In this document: one piece after another, positions 24,229-36,100 of the stretch
Numbering within the stretch: the first letter of the stretch is position 1
Layout of the letters: the number at the start of each line of letters is the position of its first letter
From: Tribonema minus
Taxonomy: Eukaryota; Sar; Xanthophyceae; Tribonematales; Tribonemataceae
Reading direction: 5' to 3'
Assembly (NCBI GenBank): GCA_017506865.1
Contig: JAFCMP010000548.1
Coordinates: forward strand, 496,001-560,000
DNA: 64,000 nt
The notes under the pieces: generated by a model
Database searches by the model: none
The model's input: the letters and a program-made list of their open reading frames with translations, nothing else
Told to the model about the DNA's origin: nothing
Program-made: the position numbers and the translations under genes

Positions 24229-25756
24229 AAGTTGGTGCTTGAAGTTGAGGTTGTGCACAGTCACAGAGTGTGCCGCGCCTCGGCGCTGAGCATAACAGCA
24301 ACAGTCCCGCAGGTCATGGTAATCAGTCTACATGTAGATAGTCGTGAGTGTTGACCAGATTATCTGGCGCTCTCATTGGATAGCAACAAATATCACGTGC
24401 GTGTTTGCGCATCGTGTAATGTTTGGCCCTGCTCCTAGGGCTAGGGTTGCACGTTAGAGTCAGCATCCCGCCAGGCCAGGGTGATGGTCGCTCCATGCTC
24501 AGCCAGGACTAGGGCAGGAGGAGACACTAGTGCACTCACACTGCCACATCAAGCAGAGTGCAATGGGTACATCCTCTGTGTCAGAATGTGGCACGCTCAT
24601 AATTATGATGACCTGAAACTTTGAAAACACCGAGCTCAATAGGTTTAAACAAAGCAAGGCTATTTCTCTTGAAGACTTCATGGCATGCCTACCATTGTTT
24701 GGTGCCTACTGCGACAAGACATGGGATTTGTGGAAGAAAAAGTTAGTCCAGACATTAAGACTCAGCTGCCTTGCATGTTGGCTTGGCGCAGCGGCAAATT
24801 ACTTCTGAAGTATCATACTTGAAGTGCACCTGGTACATTTGCAAGTACTACATTGCCTACATTTTGTAGTACACATTCATGATGCAAATTGATCCATCAC
24901 ATCAAAGTTGTCATCATGCAATCTACACGTGGGCAACATCTGGAGCATGTATCCTCACTGTGTACCACTGCTGGTTGTTCCACGAGAGCTGGTTGGTATT
25001 GCCTGCTCGGCGCAGGCACTGAATCTGCCACCTAATGTTGGCTCTCATCTCAGCCTTGGTCCAACCAGAACAGGTAATGCGAACCTCAACCCTTGCCCTG
25101 ATCTTGCGCGGATTGGATTTTGAGGTTATGCACACATTACACAACAGCGCTCACCTTCAGCAGTGGCCGCTGCCCTTGCGCGCTCGCGCCACACGTGCTC
25201 GCTCTGTTGCAGAAGTTGCAACTCAACGCTGCATGCGCACAGAGTCCATTGGCAGGCGGTCTCGGTCAAGTCAAGGGTGTGCATGTGATGCAGTCATCCA
25301 TGACCTTCAAGGTGGCGACATGTGTGAAAACTGCGAAAATCCCCATCATGTACGGCGGCATTGGTGCGGTGTACTGCTGAGCCACCCCCAATAACAAATA
25401 GATTGGCACAAGCGCCACCAGCCTGAGAGACTGCACATGTGGAGGTGGCACCATGCATCCTAAATGCAGGTCACCTTGCTCCAATTTTCAATGTGCAGAG
25501 CGTCGCCATGTGCTGATGCACTGCACGTTGATCTTTCTTCTCTTCGAAAATCACCTGTACATGTAACTTTGGTGTTGTGTCAAAACAATTCACAGTGCAC
25601 GCCATGTGGGCAGCAGAACCGAGTTTGCACAAGAACAGACCAGTCCGCTGCGCTCAGTGGCCGGTTGGCAGTGGCGAAACGTACCGATGGCACCACTAGC
25701 TCTTTGTGCGCCTGCGAAATGTGGCGTAAGACACACACCATGGCCCAAGTCCCCTG

Positions 25757-28700
25757 TCAACAACATGCTGACTTCGCTTTCCGCAAGCGTGCGGACCTGG
25801 GGCCTGCGCTGCACGCGTACAGGCATACTCCGGGCCATGTACTGCCGGTCAGGCGCGCGTACAGACAGGCGCGCAATGATGCTAGTGCAAACAATGGACC
25901 AGTATATTGTCGGACGTCTGCCAACCTGTACTGGTCCAGCAGCTGCTGCAGGCCCTGTGCCGTGCGCCCGCGCGCCTCGGGCGGGTGCCGCGCGCGGTCG
26001 AGCTGCTGCTGCAGCCGCTGCCGCTGCGCGACCGCAGCGTCCATCTGCTGCTCGATCTGCGGCGGAGCGGGTGTCGGCACGCGGCGACGCGTTGGCGAGC
26101 AAAACACTTGCTGGCGGTGCAGCTGCAGCAGCAGCTGCGGCAAGCTTGCCTTTGGTGAGGCAGAGTAGGGAGAACCTGGATGGCACCTCGAGAGGTTGCC
26201 CCTGCACATTGTCTTTCGTATTGGTAGGCCTCTATTGAGCCCTCTGCCATTACTTTGACGCAGCGCACTTGTTGGGTGCAGCACTGCCCTGCGGTTGAGG
26301 GTGCCCCATTCCCTTGCGCCGCAAAGTATGATTTTTGCACTCTTGCACACTCAAATCACTTGCTGGTGCTGATCGCTGCTGCATCGGGTGCCATTTAGGG
26401 GGAGATGCCGCTGGCGACGGTGGGGCTGCAACAACTGCTCCCGTTGCCATGTTCCGTCTTCTGATCTCAGCTGTGCGGTGGACGCAACGCCGCCGTCCTG
26501 GCACAAGGCTTCGAAGGCCTTCACTTTTGCCACTAGCTGATCAGCACAGTAAACCGATTGCTCGCAGCGCTCACAGCCGCAAGGCACACAAGGCCTCCAT
26601 GGGAGCCACCCACTCGTTCGCTGAGTGGCCTGAGTCGGCACGTTCATTGCCCGAATTCGCTCACCACCACGAGGCGCATGAGCCCAAAGAGCGTCACTTT
26701 ATGTCAACTTGAAGTCTTCAGCTTGCTGAGCAGCGCAGTGCATTAGTGTCAGCAGCGCTCACCTGAGCGGTGCGCGCGTCGCCCGCGAGGCGCCTGCGGT
26801 GCAGGTCCGACAGCTCCTCCACCTGCTGCGCGGAGGCGCGCCGCAGCCACGCCTGCGCCCTGCGCAGCGACTGCGCCTCCGAGCCCTGCGCCTGAGGAAG
26901 CGAGGGACGCGGCATGTGGGCAGGTTGTGAGCGGAGGAAGTGTGTGGCGCAAGGGCTGCGGCATGCGGCGAGTCGGCGAGCAGGGAACGGAATGAGCGTG
27001 GGGACAGGCAAAGTCATGTGGTATATATATACTGCGGATAATCCGTCAACGTAGGGTTTGCGTGGAGTACTCTGATTAAGGCATGTATGCATGGTCGTGG
27101 GGGTAAGCATCTGGTTTGTGCGAGGTAGATGTGCACTGAGGCAGCAAAGATGCAAAGTGGGCGCCCACCACCAGGCGCGGCAAAAGATGGGCAGCCCATG
27201 CGAGCAGCGGGTGCTGTATGCAGGCCAGCAGAGCCAGCGGAGTTGCATCATCATCTGCTGGAATACAGATGTTTTCTATGGACTCATCAAAGCGGCACCG
27301 CATGCTACCGCTGCCTGTACAGACATGCAGCCTGCCGCAAACACACCTGCTCGCACAATGAGGCTCAGCGCAGCCGAGAACTGAAGTGCCTCACGAAAAA
27401 GCATCCGATGTTAGTACACGGTACTACTTCTGAAGTAGTACTTTTCTTGAATTGTAAGTTCTTGGCTTACAACAACCCAGCTGCGCCGGTTCCACGGCGA
27501 AAGCGGTGCATACATCACAGCGCGTACAGTAGAACTGGGCACATAATTTACAGCTCTTCCCAATGTCAGGTATTCCTTCAGCATGCCCGAGCATTGGTTA
27601 ATCTGCAAAAGTCCACAACACCTCGCAGCACGCACAGTATGTTGATCATCTGGGCCCTGCACGCCCTGGGTGACTGTGAACAAAAAGTGCCTGTAGCTAA
27701 CTGATGACGCATCTAACGGCACCCTACTTTCTGTGAGCGTAGCTAGTACCTTGCACTGGTCCAGCAGCGCGGTGATGCCGGCGGCCTGCATGGCAAGCTC
27801 GTCGCGCAGGCGCGCATTGGCCTGAAGCACCTCCTGAGCGCTGCTATCCAAGACCTGGCAGAAAGGGGGGGGCAGCGCCATGGCAGGTCAGACGTGGTGC
27901 GATGAAGGGACTTGTGCACCATAATTTGCATGTTGCAGGAAGAGTTGGCACATGCGTGGGGTGTGTGTCATATGTGCACACGATGTCGTTTCCCATGCAG
28001 TCGGTGCCGCAAAGCGGAGGGGATCTTGGTATGAACGACGTATGATTCAGGTGTCCGTGTCGGTGTCTTGTGGCCTTTTCTTGCCACTCATGGCCGCCAT
28101 CACAGCTCACTGCGGGCAGCGACGCAGCCGTGGATCCACTTTCTCGTTGACACTTTGCCTCTTGTGAGGGCGCCTCACGCACGCCAGCGCTCCTCAAGTC
28201 ACAAGACCACTGCGTGTGTACACGTATGCATAGGTCCGCAGGATTAAATGCGCATGCTTCATAGAGGTGTTGCTTTGCAGTACATGCATGCAGGCAGTTA
28301 GGCCGCAGGAGCCTGATCATGGGCGGCACTGTCCGTCAGTGATCGCACGTACGGTCGCTGCTGAGCAATTTTTAACATCAACCGCTACTAGTAGACGCCC
28401 CCGCGCTCAATGACGCAGGCGCCACATCGCCTTGGCGGCCCCAGCAGGAACGCCGTGAGGCATCAGCATTCCGGCAGTCTGACTGGAGCGCACCTGCCCA
28501 GGCGTTGGTTGCGCTATCTTCAGTATGGCGAGTTCCATGCAAATTGCGTCTTTCCACTGCGGCAGTGTTGCAGCCACTGTGGCGGCACTGTTGTGGGCAC
28601 CATTGCAACGTCTTGGGCGCCAATGCGAGCGCACGGGAGCTGAATCGAGGTTTACGGTGCAGTGATGGAGGGCACGCGCTTTACCACTGCTGAAGACAGC

Positions 28701-31700
28701 ATGCGCCTAGCCGCTGCGTTGGGCTGCTATTGCATGTGCGACGGTTCTTGAGGCCTTCCTGACTTCCAGAGCGTTGCAGTTTGCAGAGTCACCACTGCTT
28801 TCAGCACACTTTTGATGTCACCTCGGAGTGTTTTACATACTCTACGAGGTCCAGACCTACATCAGGATTTCATCTCCCCAGGAGTTGTATGTTCTCAACT
28901 TGTGTACGCCTCTGTGTGCCATTGAAAGAGGACGTTCAAATGTTGGCTTTAAAAAAAAGTTAATCCAAGTATTGTAAAGTACCATCTTCCAAGCACTACA
29001 TTCGCTGAGGCGTATACAATGAAAATTCAGCAGAATGCAGGGGTATCATCGGTGTGCAGGCAGACCTGCTGTGCCGTCTGCCGCGTCGTCTGCTTCTGCT
29101 CTATCAGCGCCTTCCGGAACGTGCGCTCCAACCCATCCTGCATGGCCATCAGCTGCAGGCGCAGCGCATGCACGGACCAGGAAGGCATAAGTATGTGAGG
29201 GGGCGACTCTGAGCTCGCGGAACTTAAATGATCCAAGGACACCGTCGCTGACAGCTCAACGCAAGAAACCCGCAGTGCTTTGAACATTGCAACAGTGATG
29301 CCATTACACGCTGCCCTCCCCCCCCCCCCCCTTGATGGTGCACAAGGCGATGATGTGAATTGCAACGACAATTTCAGTGATGCCATCTGTTGAGCAATGT
29401 GTAGGATAAATTCCTTGGTAAGACAGCTAGGGTTTGCACCACTGTAACCACAACTTTGGTTCTTCATGAGCAGCAACACTGTGGCCAGCGCCAGCAGAAT
29501 GATTGAAGGCACAGCAGCTGCATCATTGTCACTGCAGTTCCTTTGCCATAACTGAGAAGCATCCAATAATTGCGATAACACTGTTGTGGAACCTGTTGCT
29601 CGCATGCTAGCACGCTGAGCACCCGCCGCTCCACGTCATGCACGAGGACTAACACTCTAAACTGGCACCTCCCACAGCGCGCGATAAACACATGATCATC
29701 TCTCAAAGCGCGCGGCGAACACGCGATCATCCGAGGAGCACCTGCTGCTTCATGTCGTGCACGAGCGCGGCGTGGCGCGCGCCCTCCCCCTCGCCCCTCC
29801 TGAGGAGCTTGTCCAGCTCGTGCTGCATGTCTGTGTTGGACCGCGCCATCTCCGCCACGGCGGCGCTCTGGTGGCCCAGCTGCCGCAACTGCTCAGAGTT
29901 GCAACAAGAGACATGCGTTATTAGGAGCGTTGTGGGGGCGACAGGCGCCTGGCTCACTTGGCGCAGCTGCTCGGAGAGCCGCGACAAGACGTGCGTTATC
30001 AGGAGCATTTTGGGAGCAACAGGCGCATCTACAAGCGGGCAGTCTTCTTGTGCGTAGCTGCTCAGAGTCGCAACAAGACGTGTGTTATCAGTAGCGTAAG
30101 GGGGGGGAACGCATATCCATGGGCGGGCAGTCTGTTTGTGCGCCACTGCTCAGACGAGCCGCGACGAGACGTGTGCTACGAGGAGCGTTGTGCGTGCGAC
30201 GGGCGGATCTGCAGGCGGGCAGTGTGTTTGTGCGTACTGTAGCTGCTCAGAGCCGCGATACGATGTGTGCTATTAGTAGCGTAATGGGGGCGACAGGCGT
30301 ATCTACAAGCAGGCAGTCTGTTTGTGCATAGCCCAGAGCCGCAGCAAGATGTGTGTTACTGGGAGCGTTGTGGGGGTGACAGGCGCATCTATGAGTGGGC
30401 AGTCTGCTTGCGCACGTACGGCATGTAGCAGGTGTGCATGTATGCGTGACAAGACAGGTGTCATTAGTGATGTAAATGGGGGCGGCCCACGCATCTACAA
30501 GCGGGCCGTCTGTGTTCGCGTGTATGGCATGAAGCGGGTGATCATGTGTATGCTCCCAGCGGCTCAGAGGGAAGGCTTGCACAGGCTCACATGGGAGCAC
30601 GAGTGATGTATACGACTCGGTTCGTGATAGGGTTTCCGCCCCTGAAGCAGAAGTGCATAAAGTGCCGCAAGCGCCGCGTTTGACGTGCACGTATGCAAGG
30701 AGTCGCGGTACCACGCTCAGTATCTGACGTTGTATGCGTTAACGTGCACCACCGTCTCGCGCAGCTCGGTGCTGCATGCGGCCATTTTCCTTCTCATGAG
30801 CTCTTTGTTCAGCGACAGGCATCAACATGCTTTGAAATCGTTGGCATCACATGACTTGTAGCTTGCATACGCTACATGAAGACGTATCAACTGCAGTACA
30901 CATGCACAAGAAGTGTTACACATATGACCACACACGTACTGCACTTCATTGCAGATGAGAGGTGGTGGTGTACTGTGTCAAAGGTTTGCTGTGCCGCCGT
31001 GCCGGTGTTGAGAACAGCAGGTGGCATTCATGCAGTGGGTCAACATCTGATGCCCACTACATGATGAACAGTAAGACGCATATGCATTGAAGTACACTGC
31101 CAGTGCTGTTTGGCCTGATGGTTAGCCAACACTGCATCAGGACCTCTCATGCCGCGTGCACATAACACACGTCAGATACCTACATGCTGGTATAGTTCGA
31201 TTTTGTACATACCCTGGTTGCCAGCACGGTGCGCTGATGCTCCAGATCTGCCAGCGCTGCGTCATGCTCATCCTGCCGCGTGGATGACAGCAGATGTGGC
31301 GATTTGTTTTTCAGCACGGCAAGGCAACATGCATTCATTTGAACCAGCATGAACTTTGACTTCACAAATAGCAGCAGGCAGAATATGCTGCGTCCTTAGC
31401 ATCATCGGCAAAACTGTTTTGTCGCGGGTGTGAAATGTCAGACCCCGGGGCGCCAACCGTGCATGAATGTATGTGCTTTTTATTGATTCTCGCTCAGGGC
31501 GCGAAAAAGCCCCATGTATGTACCTCTGTGCATGTAGTAGCGCTCACGACTGTGCAGTTCTACTATGTTTCCAGACTGACATGGTACACGAGCTACCGCA
31601 GTGAGCAAGTCCAGGTTTTGCTGTCACTCACACATTGAATGCACATTCAGGTGCTTGTGTGAGCTCTCGGCTTGCAGCCCATTTTCCTAGTTTCGCAGAA

Positions 31701-32840
31701 TCATCTGAGCGCGCAACAGCCTGAGGTACAGGTTTGAAGGGGCTGCCAAGCACTGCAAGACCCAGCACCACAACTTGCTCGTGCGCATTTGCAGTACTCG
31801 TGCCTCGTGTGATGCCTCTCCTCATGCGAAAGACATGTGCGTGTGCGCATGTACCCCGGATGGCAGCATGGCGAGAGTTGCTGCAGGAACAGGGTGCTGC
31901 CCCCCCGGACCAAGGACAATGGTATGTACAACGTAGGTGAATGGATGTGCTGAGGCATGAGTTCTGGTATGCAATAGCGTTGTAGTTCCGGTGTGCAATA
32001 GGGTTGTATTGACTCGTCAAAAGGCTGCTGCAAGCTCCGGTGAAATCGCACACGAAGCGCACCCAAACAGAGGCGTCAGCTACGACATGCAGGCCGGAAC
32101 ACATGCCTCTCTCAGCGGTCGACGCCAGCTGCCTAAAGGGGTTCTAGCTCCCTGAGGGCGGTTCAACTGATGTAGTTTCTGCTCATGCGCAATTAGGGTA
32201 GAGTTATCTTTGACTATTCAGGCATCGTTCACCTGGCACATGACGGTTTCATGTTTGTTCCTCTCCGCGGTCGCTGCCAGCTCCCCCTCCAGTTCACTCA
32301 CACGCTCCAGCTTGCGCGCATTTTCCGCTGTCAGGTTCTGGATCATGCGTACCTGAAGAAATTTCAAAGCAAAAATAGCAGTGTCCTGTTCAGACGAGCT
32401 TTTCTAATGCAGGCGAAGCACCAGCGAACGCATATGCTTGTTTGCCTTTAAGGACTGTGCTCTCAAGTGTTGTCGATACAACGCATCTCAGGTACCGGGA
32501 TGCGTTGTATCGACATCACCTATGCGCATCAACTCTTCCTACTTCGTACTTCAAGATTTATGTTGCGGCGGGAGCCTTGACGCTGCCAAACTACAAAACA
32601 GGTCCTGCAGTCAGTCTTTCACCCCGTTAGTATTGTCAGATAGAAGGCAGTGAGATATATTCCAAATCCATCGAGGTCACATGCGGCACTCGCCAAACCC
32701 GAAGGCAAAGTGAGGTTTAGACTCACCACGCCAACGATGGAATTTTCGGCATCAAATAGCTCCTGTTCCAGGCGATGTGTATCCTCATTGCCAACATCGG
32801 CAGCATCCTCCGGCTGACCTGTAGTGCCTGGGGCTGCCAT
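25757..32840 (-). CDS. Multi-exon coiled-coil protein
   Basis: Exons on the minus strand: 32840-32727, 32352-32233, 31272-31213, about 30812-30762 (weakest), 29888-29742, 29152-29066, 27854-27750, 26891-26763 and 26149-25757. All are multiples of three with phase-0 junctions, which supports the chain. The protein begins MAAPGTTGQPEDAADVGNED and continues as nearly unbroken heptad-like helix, for example MIQNLTAENARKLERVSELE and MQHELDKLLRRGEGEGARH, ending in a Gln-rich part around IEQQMDAAVAQRQRLQQQL. No motor, catalytic or membrane segment is seen. It is probably a structural or scaffolding protein of about 400 residues; a flagellar or basal-body role is possible but only a guess. The last exon either runs to its stop at 25757 or is spliced at CAG/GTTGGC after LLDQYR. 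The gene shares its upstream region with the ZSWIM2-like gene. Introns are long relative to exons. Confidence 0.75.
29885..30540 (-). repeat. Intronic minisatellite seeded at the acceptor of a coiled-coil exon
   Basis: Six to seven diverged tandem units begin at the acceptor of the exon at 29888-29742. On the plus strand the recurrent core is CTGCTCAGAG(C/T)CGCAACAAGA, then ATTAG(G/T)AGCGT, then GGGGGCGACAGGCGCATCTA and GGGCAGTCTGTTTGTGCG. Core starts fall near 29890, 29967, 30058, 30146, 30243 and 30330, so units are about 76-97 bp. The unit includes the acceptor and a few bases of the exon, so each copy carries a potential decoy acceptor for the minus-strand gene. Confidence 0.85.
32471..32515. 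repeat. Perfect 17-bp inverted repeat with 11-nt loop
   Basis: TGTCGATACAACGCATC at 32471-32487 is exactly reverse-complemented at 32499-32515; the loop contains GGTACC. Pairing can extend a few bases further with a mismatch. It lies in intron 1 of the coiled-coil gene. It could be a small hairpin RNA source, a target-site palindrome of a lost element, or a recombination by-product. Confidence 0.9.
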
Positions 32841-33113
32841 TGGTAGCTTCCAATCACCAGCGCGAGAGAGACAGAAACCAGGGCACCCGAAAGAAGCGTT
32901 CGGCAGTTACACATTGCCACTGCATAGCAAAACGGAGTAGTTTGAGAGTGGGTCGCCGACCATGCATCGTCAGGAAGGCAAGGAATCTCACTTCATGACA
33001 AGCTACGTGCTCTGTCGAAAACGGCAGTCCATGGTAAATATCCACTTGTAAATAGAGCAACTCAAGCGTCAACGGGGAGGGAGCAGCGGGCGTCAAAACG
33101 CCGACAAAGTAAT
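32841..33113. promoter_or_regulatory. Shared upstream region, coiled-coil (-) and ZSWIM2-like (+)
   Basis: Only 273 bp separate the two start codons, which point away from each other, so this interval should act as a bidirectional promoter. No TATA-like or other recognisable box was found in it. Confidence 0.6.
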
Positions 33114-36100
33114 ATGTCCGCCAGACTGGTGCCCTTCCAGGCAAAGCCCCCATCAGGATGGACTGAGATGGTGCAGGATATGATGCAGACCAAGTTGTTT
33201 CTGCTGCAGAAGCAAGGTGAGAGAACTCGAGTCACGCATAGGACGGAAGCAGTCTGTCTCGTTGCCCTTGATGCACGTGATGCTTCACCAACTCCTAAGA
33301 TATGGTGCGTCATCAACATGCATTGTCTGCAAAGCTGATGAGACGCCAGCCTGTTTGATATTGTGCTAATATTTTGGCTTGTTTCCAAGTGTGGGTGCTC
33401 CTGAGAGAAGCACACCAAAAGGACACACCTGGCAAACACATAGAGTGCAGTGATCGGTGCCGACAAATCTCGCTCTCACAGCCGTGCCACGCATCACGCG
33501 ACTCACCATCTCATCACAGGGCCTACGCGATTCGTCATCAAAGGGGAGGACTCAGACCGGCTGTACACCGTGCACATCGGCCCCGAGGCTCGGTGCACGT
33601 GCGGCAGGGCGCAGCACTGCGTGCACGCCCTGTACGTCATGATCAAGGTCAGCAGGCTGCAGAAACGGCGCAACTGGCTTCAGGCCCAGGCTGATTGCGG
33701 TAGCTGGAAAGCGCTGAGAGCCTCAGCTTAATGGGGTGGAGCTATGACTGCTGTATTTGTGTGCGTCATCTCTGAGGACAGTATTGTCACCTACTCTCCC
33801 CCAGCTTGTGCCATGTACATCTATACTCCCCCCAGCTCGGCCATGCGCAGCTGAAGGTTGCTACTGCTGTCTACATGGGACAGAAATGTGCAAGGTGCTA
33901 GCACTACATGCAGCGCCTGCACCTGCCGCTGTCGCTGCGGCTGCTGCTCCCGCTGCTAGTCCATGTGTCGATGTACTTTGGTGCCGATGTTGGAGTGTAA
34001 AGACTTCTTGCTGGTATGCGCAGCCATTCGGTGCTCACCATTGACGAGGCTACCCTGTGCCGCCGCTTCTGTGCAGTGTGCAACTCGAAATCACACCGGC
34101 CAAGCAGAAAATTTGCACAGCACCTGTGGACAGCACATACACGTGCATGCTTGGGTCAGATACATGTGCATAAAGTTCCCTGGTGTACTTCAAGGCATAT
34201 TGGCAGGATGTTGCAGCCAGCATTGTCATTAACGCGTATGGTCATTTCTTGATTGCCACATGCTGCTTGCAGCCACGCGCTGTCGACAAGTACCACAATA
34301 CCGCTCCTGTCTCATAGGGCTGATCTACATGACGCCATGCGCTGCTCTGCTGCAGGTTCTTAGAGTGCCCCAGGACCACCCGCTTTCCTGGCAGCTCTCG
34401 CTGGTGGACTCAGAAATTGACACAATACTCAGCGGCTGGGTGGCTAAGGTGCGAAACACACACACAGTAGCATTAACAGTGCCCTTGCGGCGTGTGTGCC
34501 AACACTGAGCTCGGCCATGATTTGTACGCTACCAACAATGACAAAGTTGTTTAGCACACTCGGTGTGTGGTCAGTTTCCATGGGCGCACGAGATCACAAT
34601 GCGTGCCACCACCCGTGCCCGGCGCTCAGCGCTGAGGCTGCAGTGCTCAGGCAGAAAACACTTGCAGCGCCAACGCTGACGACACTCAATATTGCCGCTG
34701 CCCGGTCGCCTCGCGCTCGTTTAGACACCTGAAAACGATGCTGACGTGGAATCCTCTCGCGTCACTGCCGCTGCACGTCTCAACGCTTTACGACAGCAGC
34801 CGCGCCAGGCGCCCGCCAGAGCAGCAGCCGCACAGTTTCTGAAAAAAGGCAGCGGCCACACTGCCGCTGAAGCCGCTGCGCCGCGGGGGAAAAGCGGCGG
34901 CAGCGGCAGCGGCGCTGACGATGGCGGCGGCAACGAGAGCAGCGGCGGCGGCGGCGGCAACGAGAGTGGCAAGGGCGGCGATGGCGCAGTCGTGAGGCTG
35001 GAGGTGATGCCGGGGGAGGTGTGCCCGATCTGCCAGGAGGGGATGGAGGGGGCGCCGGAGGAGCTGACGTACTGCAGGTGCAGTCCATGCGGCGTGGACT
35101 GTACAGCTGTACTCGGCTAAAGTGTACTGTAGCACGCGTGCGCTCGGGGCGCGTCCCTTGTGCACAACGCTCAGCAGCAAGTCTTCGAGCGCCTGCGCCG
35201 CAGTGCCGCCGTGGCGACACTTCACTACTTGCAACTTCAAACAGTGACGCAAGAGCTCGCGCGTGCACGTTCCTCGCTTCACCCTCGTACGGGCCACAGA
35301 GCGCGTGCGCTGCGGTCACGAGCACTGGTACTGTACACCTGACCCATCAGCATGTCACCAAGTAGAGAATTCAAGCTGTGACATTCGCACTCGCAAGTGC
35401 GTATCGCTCAGCAGCAAATCGTTAAGTGCCTGCGCCGCACAGTGTTGCCGTGGCCCTACTTCACTACTTGAGACTTCAAGCAGTGACGCAAGAGTTCGCG
35501 CGTGCTCGTCCCTTGCCCCACCTTCGCACGGGTCATTGAGCGCGCGCTGCGTCGATGAGCACTGCTGCTGTACGCCTCACGCATCAGCATCTCACCAAGT
35601 AGAGGATTCATGCGGTGACATGCGTACTCGCAAGTGCGTACTGCTCAGCGCAAGTCGTTGAGTGCCTGCGCTGCACAGTGCTGCTGTGGCCCACTTCACT
35701 CCTTGAGACTTCAAGCGGTGACGCTCGTGTCCATGCATCGCTCACTCACCCATGGGTCGTTGAGCGCCTGCGCCGCGGTGATGCGCTGCCGCGGGTCCAT
35801 GGTCATGAAGCGCTTGACGAGTGCGATGGCCTCTGGCGATATGGATGACCAGTACTGAAGAGGCAAGGGGGGGAAAGGGGGGGAGGGGGGGTGTACATTA
35901 GTCTCTTAGGTCCGTGCTTTCTAAGGAGACATGCGACGTTTCGTAAAGTGGCTTCTGCGAGCTGAAACAGAATCGCTGCGCAATTGGTTATCAGCAAGGG
36001 TGACGTCTTTGCGGGCTAGGGAAACACTGTGTATAGTTTACGATATTTCACATAGTTTACGACACCGTTGCGGTGTTACAATATGCGTTCTAATTCACGG

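Larger units (their letters stand above)
19379..25756. other. Large mostly non-coding region
   Basis: No gene with a convincing exon chain was found. It is moderately AT-rich to about 21.2 kb, then has GC-richer patches at 21.25-21.65, 22.5-22.85 and 23.7-24.25 kb that could be exons and are listed separately. A duplicated segment occurs at 21.7 and 21.96 kb, and TTGAAGTTGAAG-type motifs occur at about 24230-24250. Confidence 0.5.
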
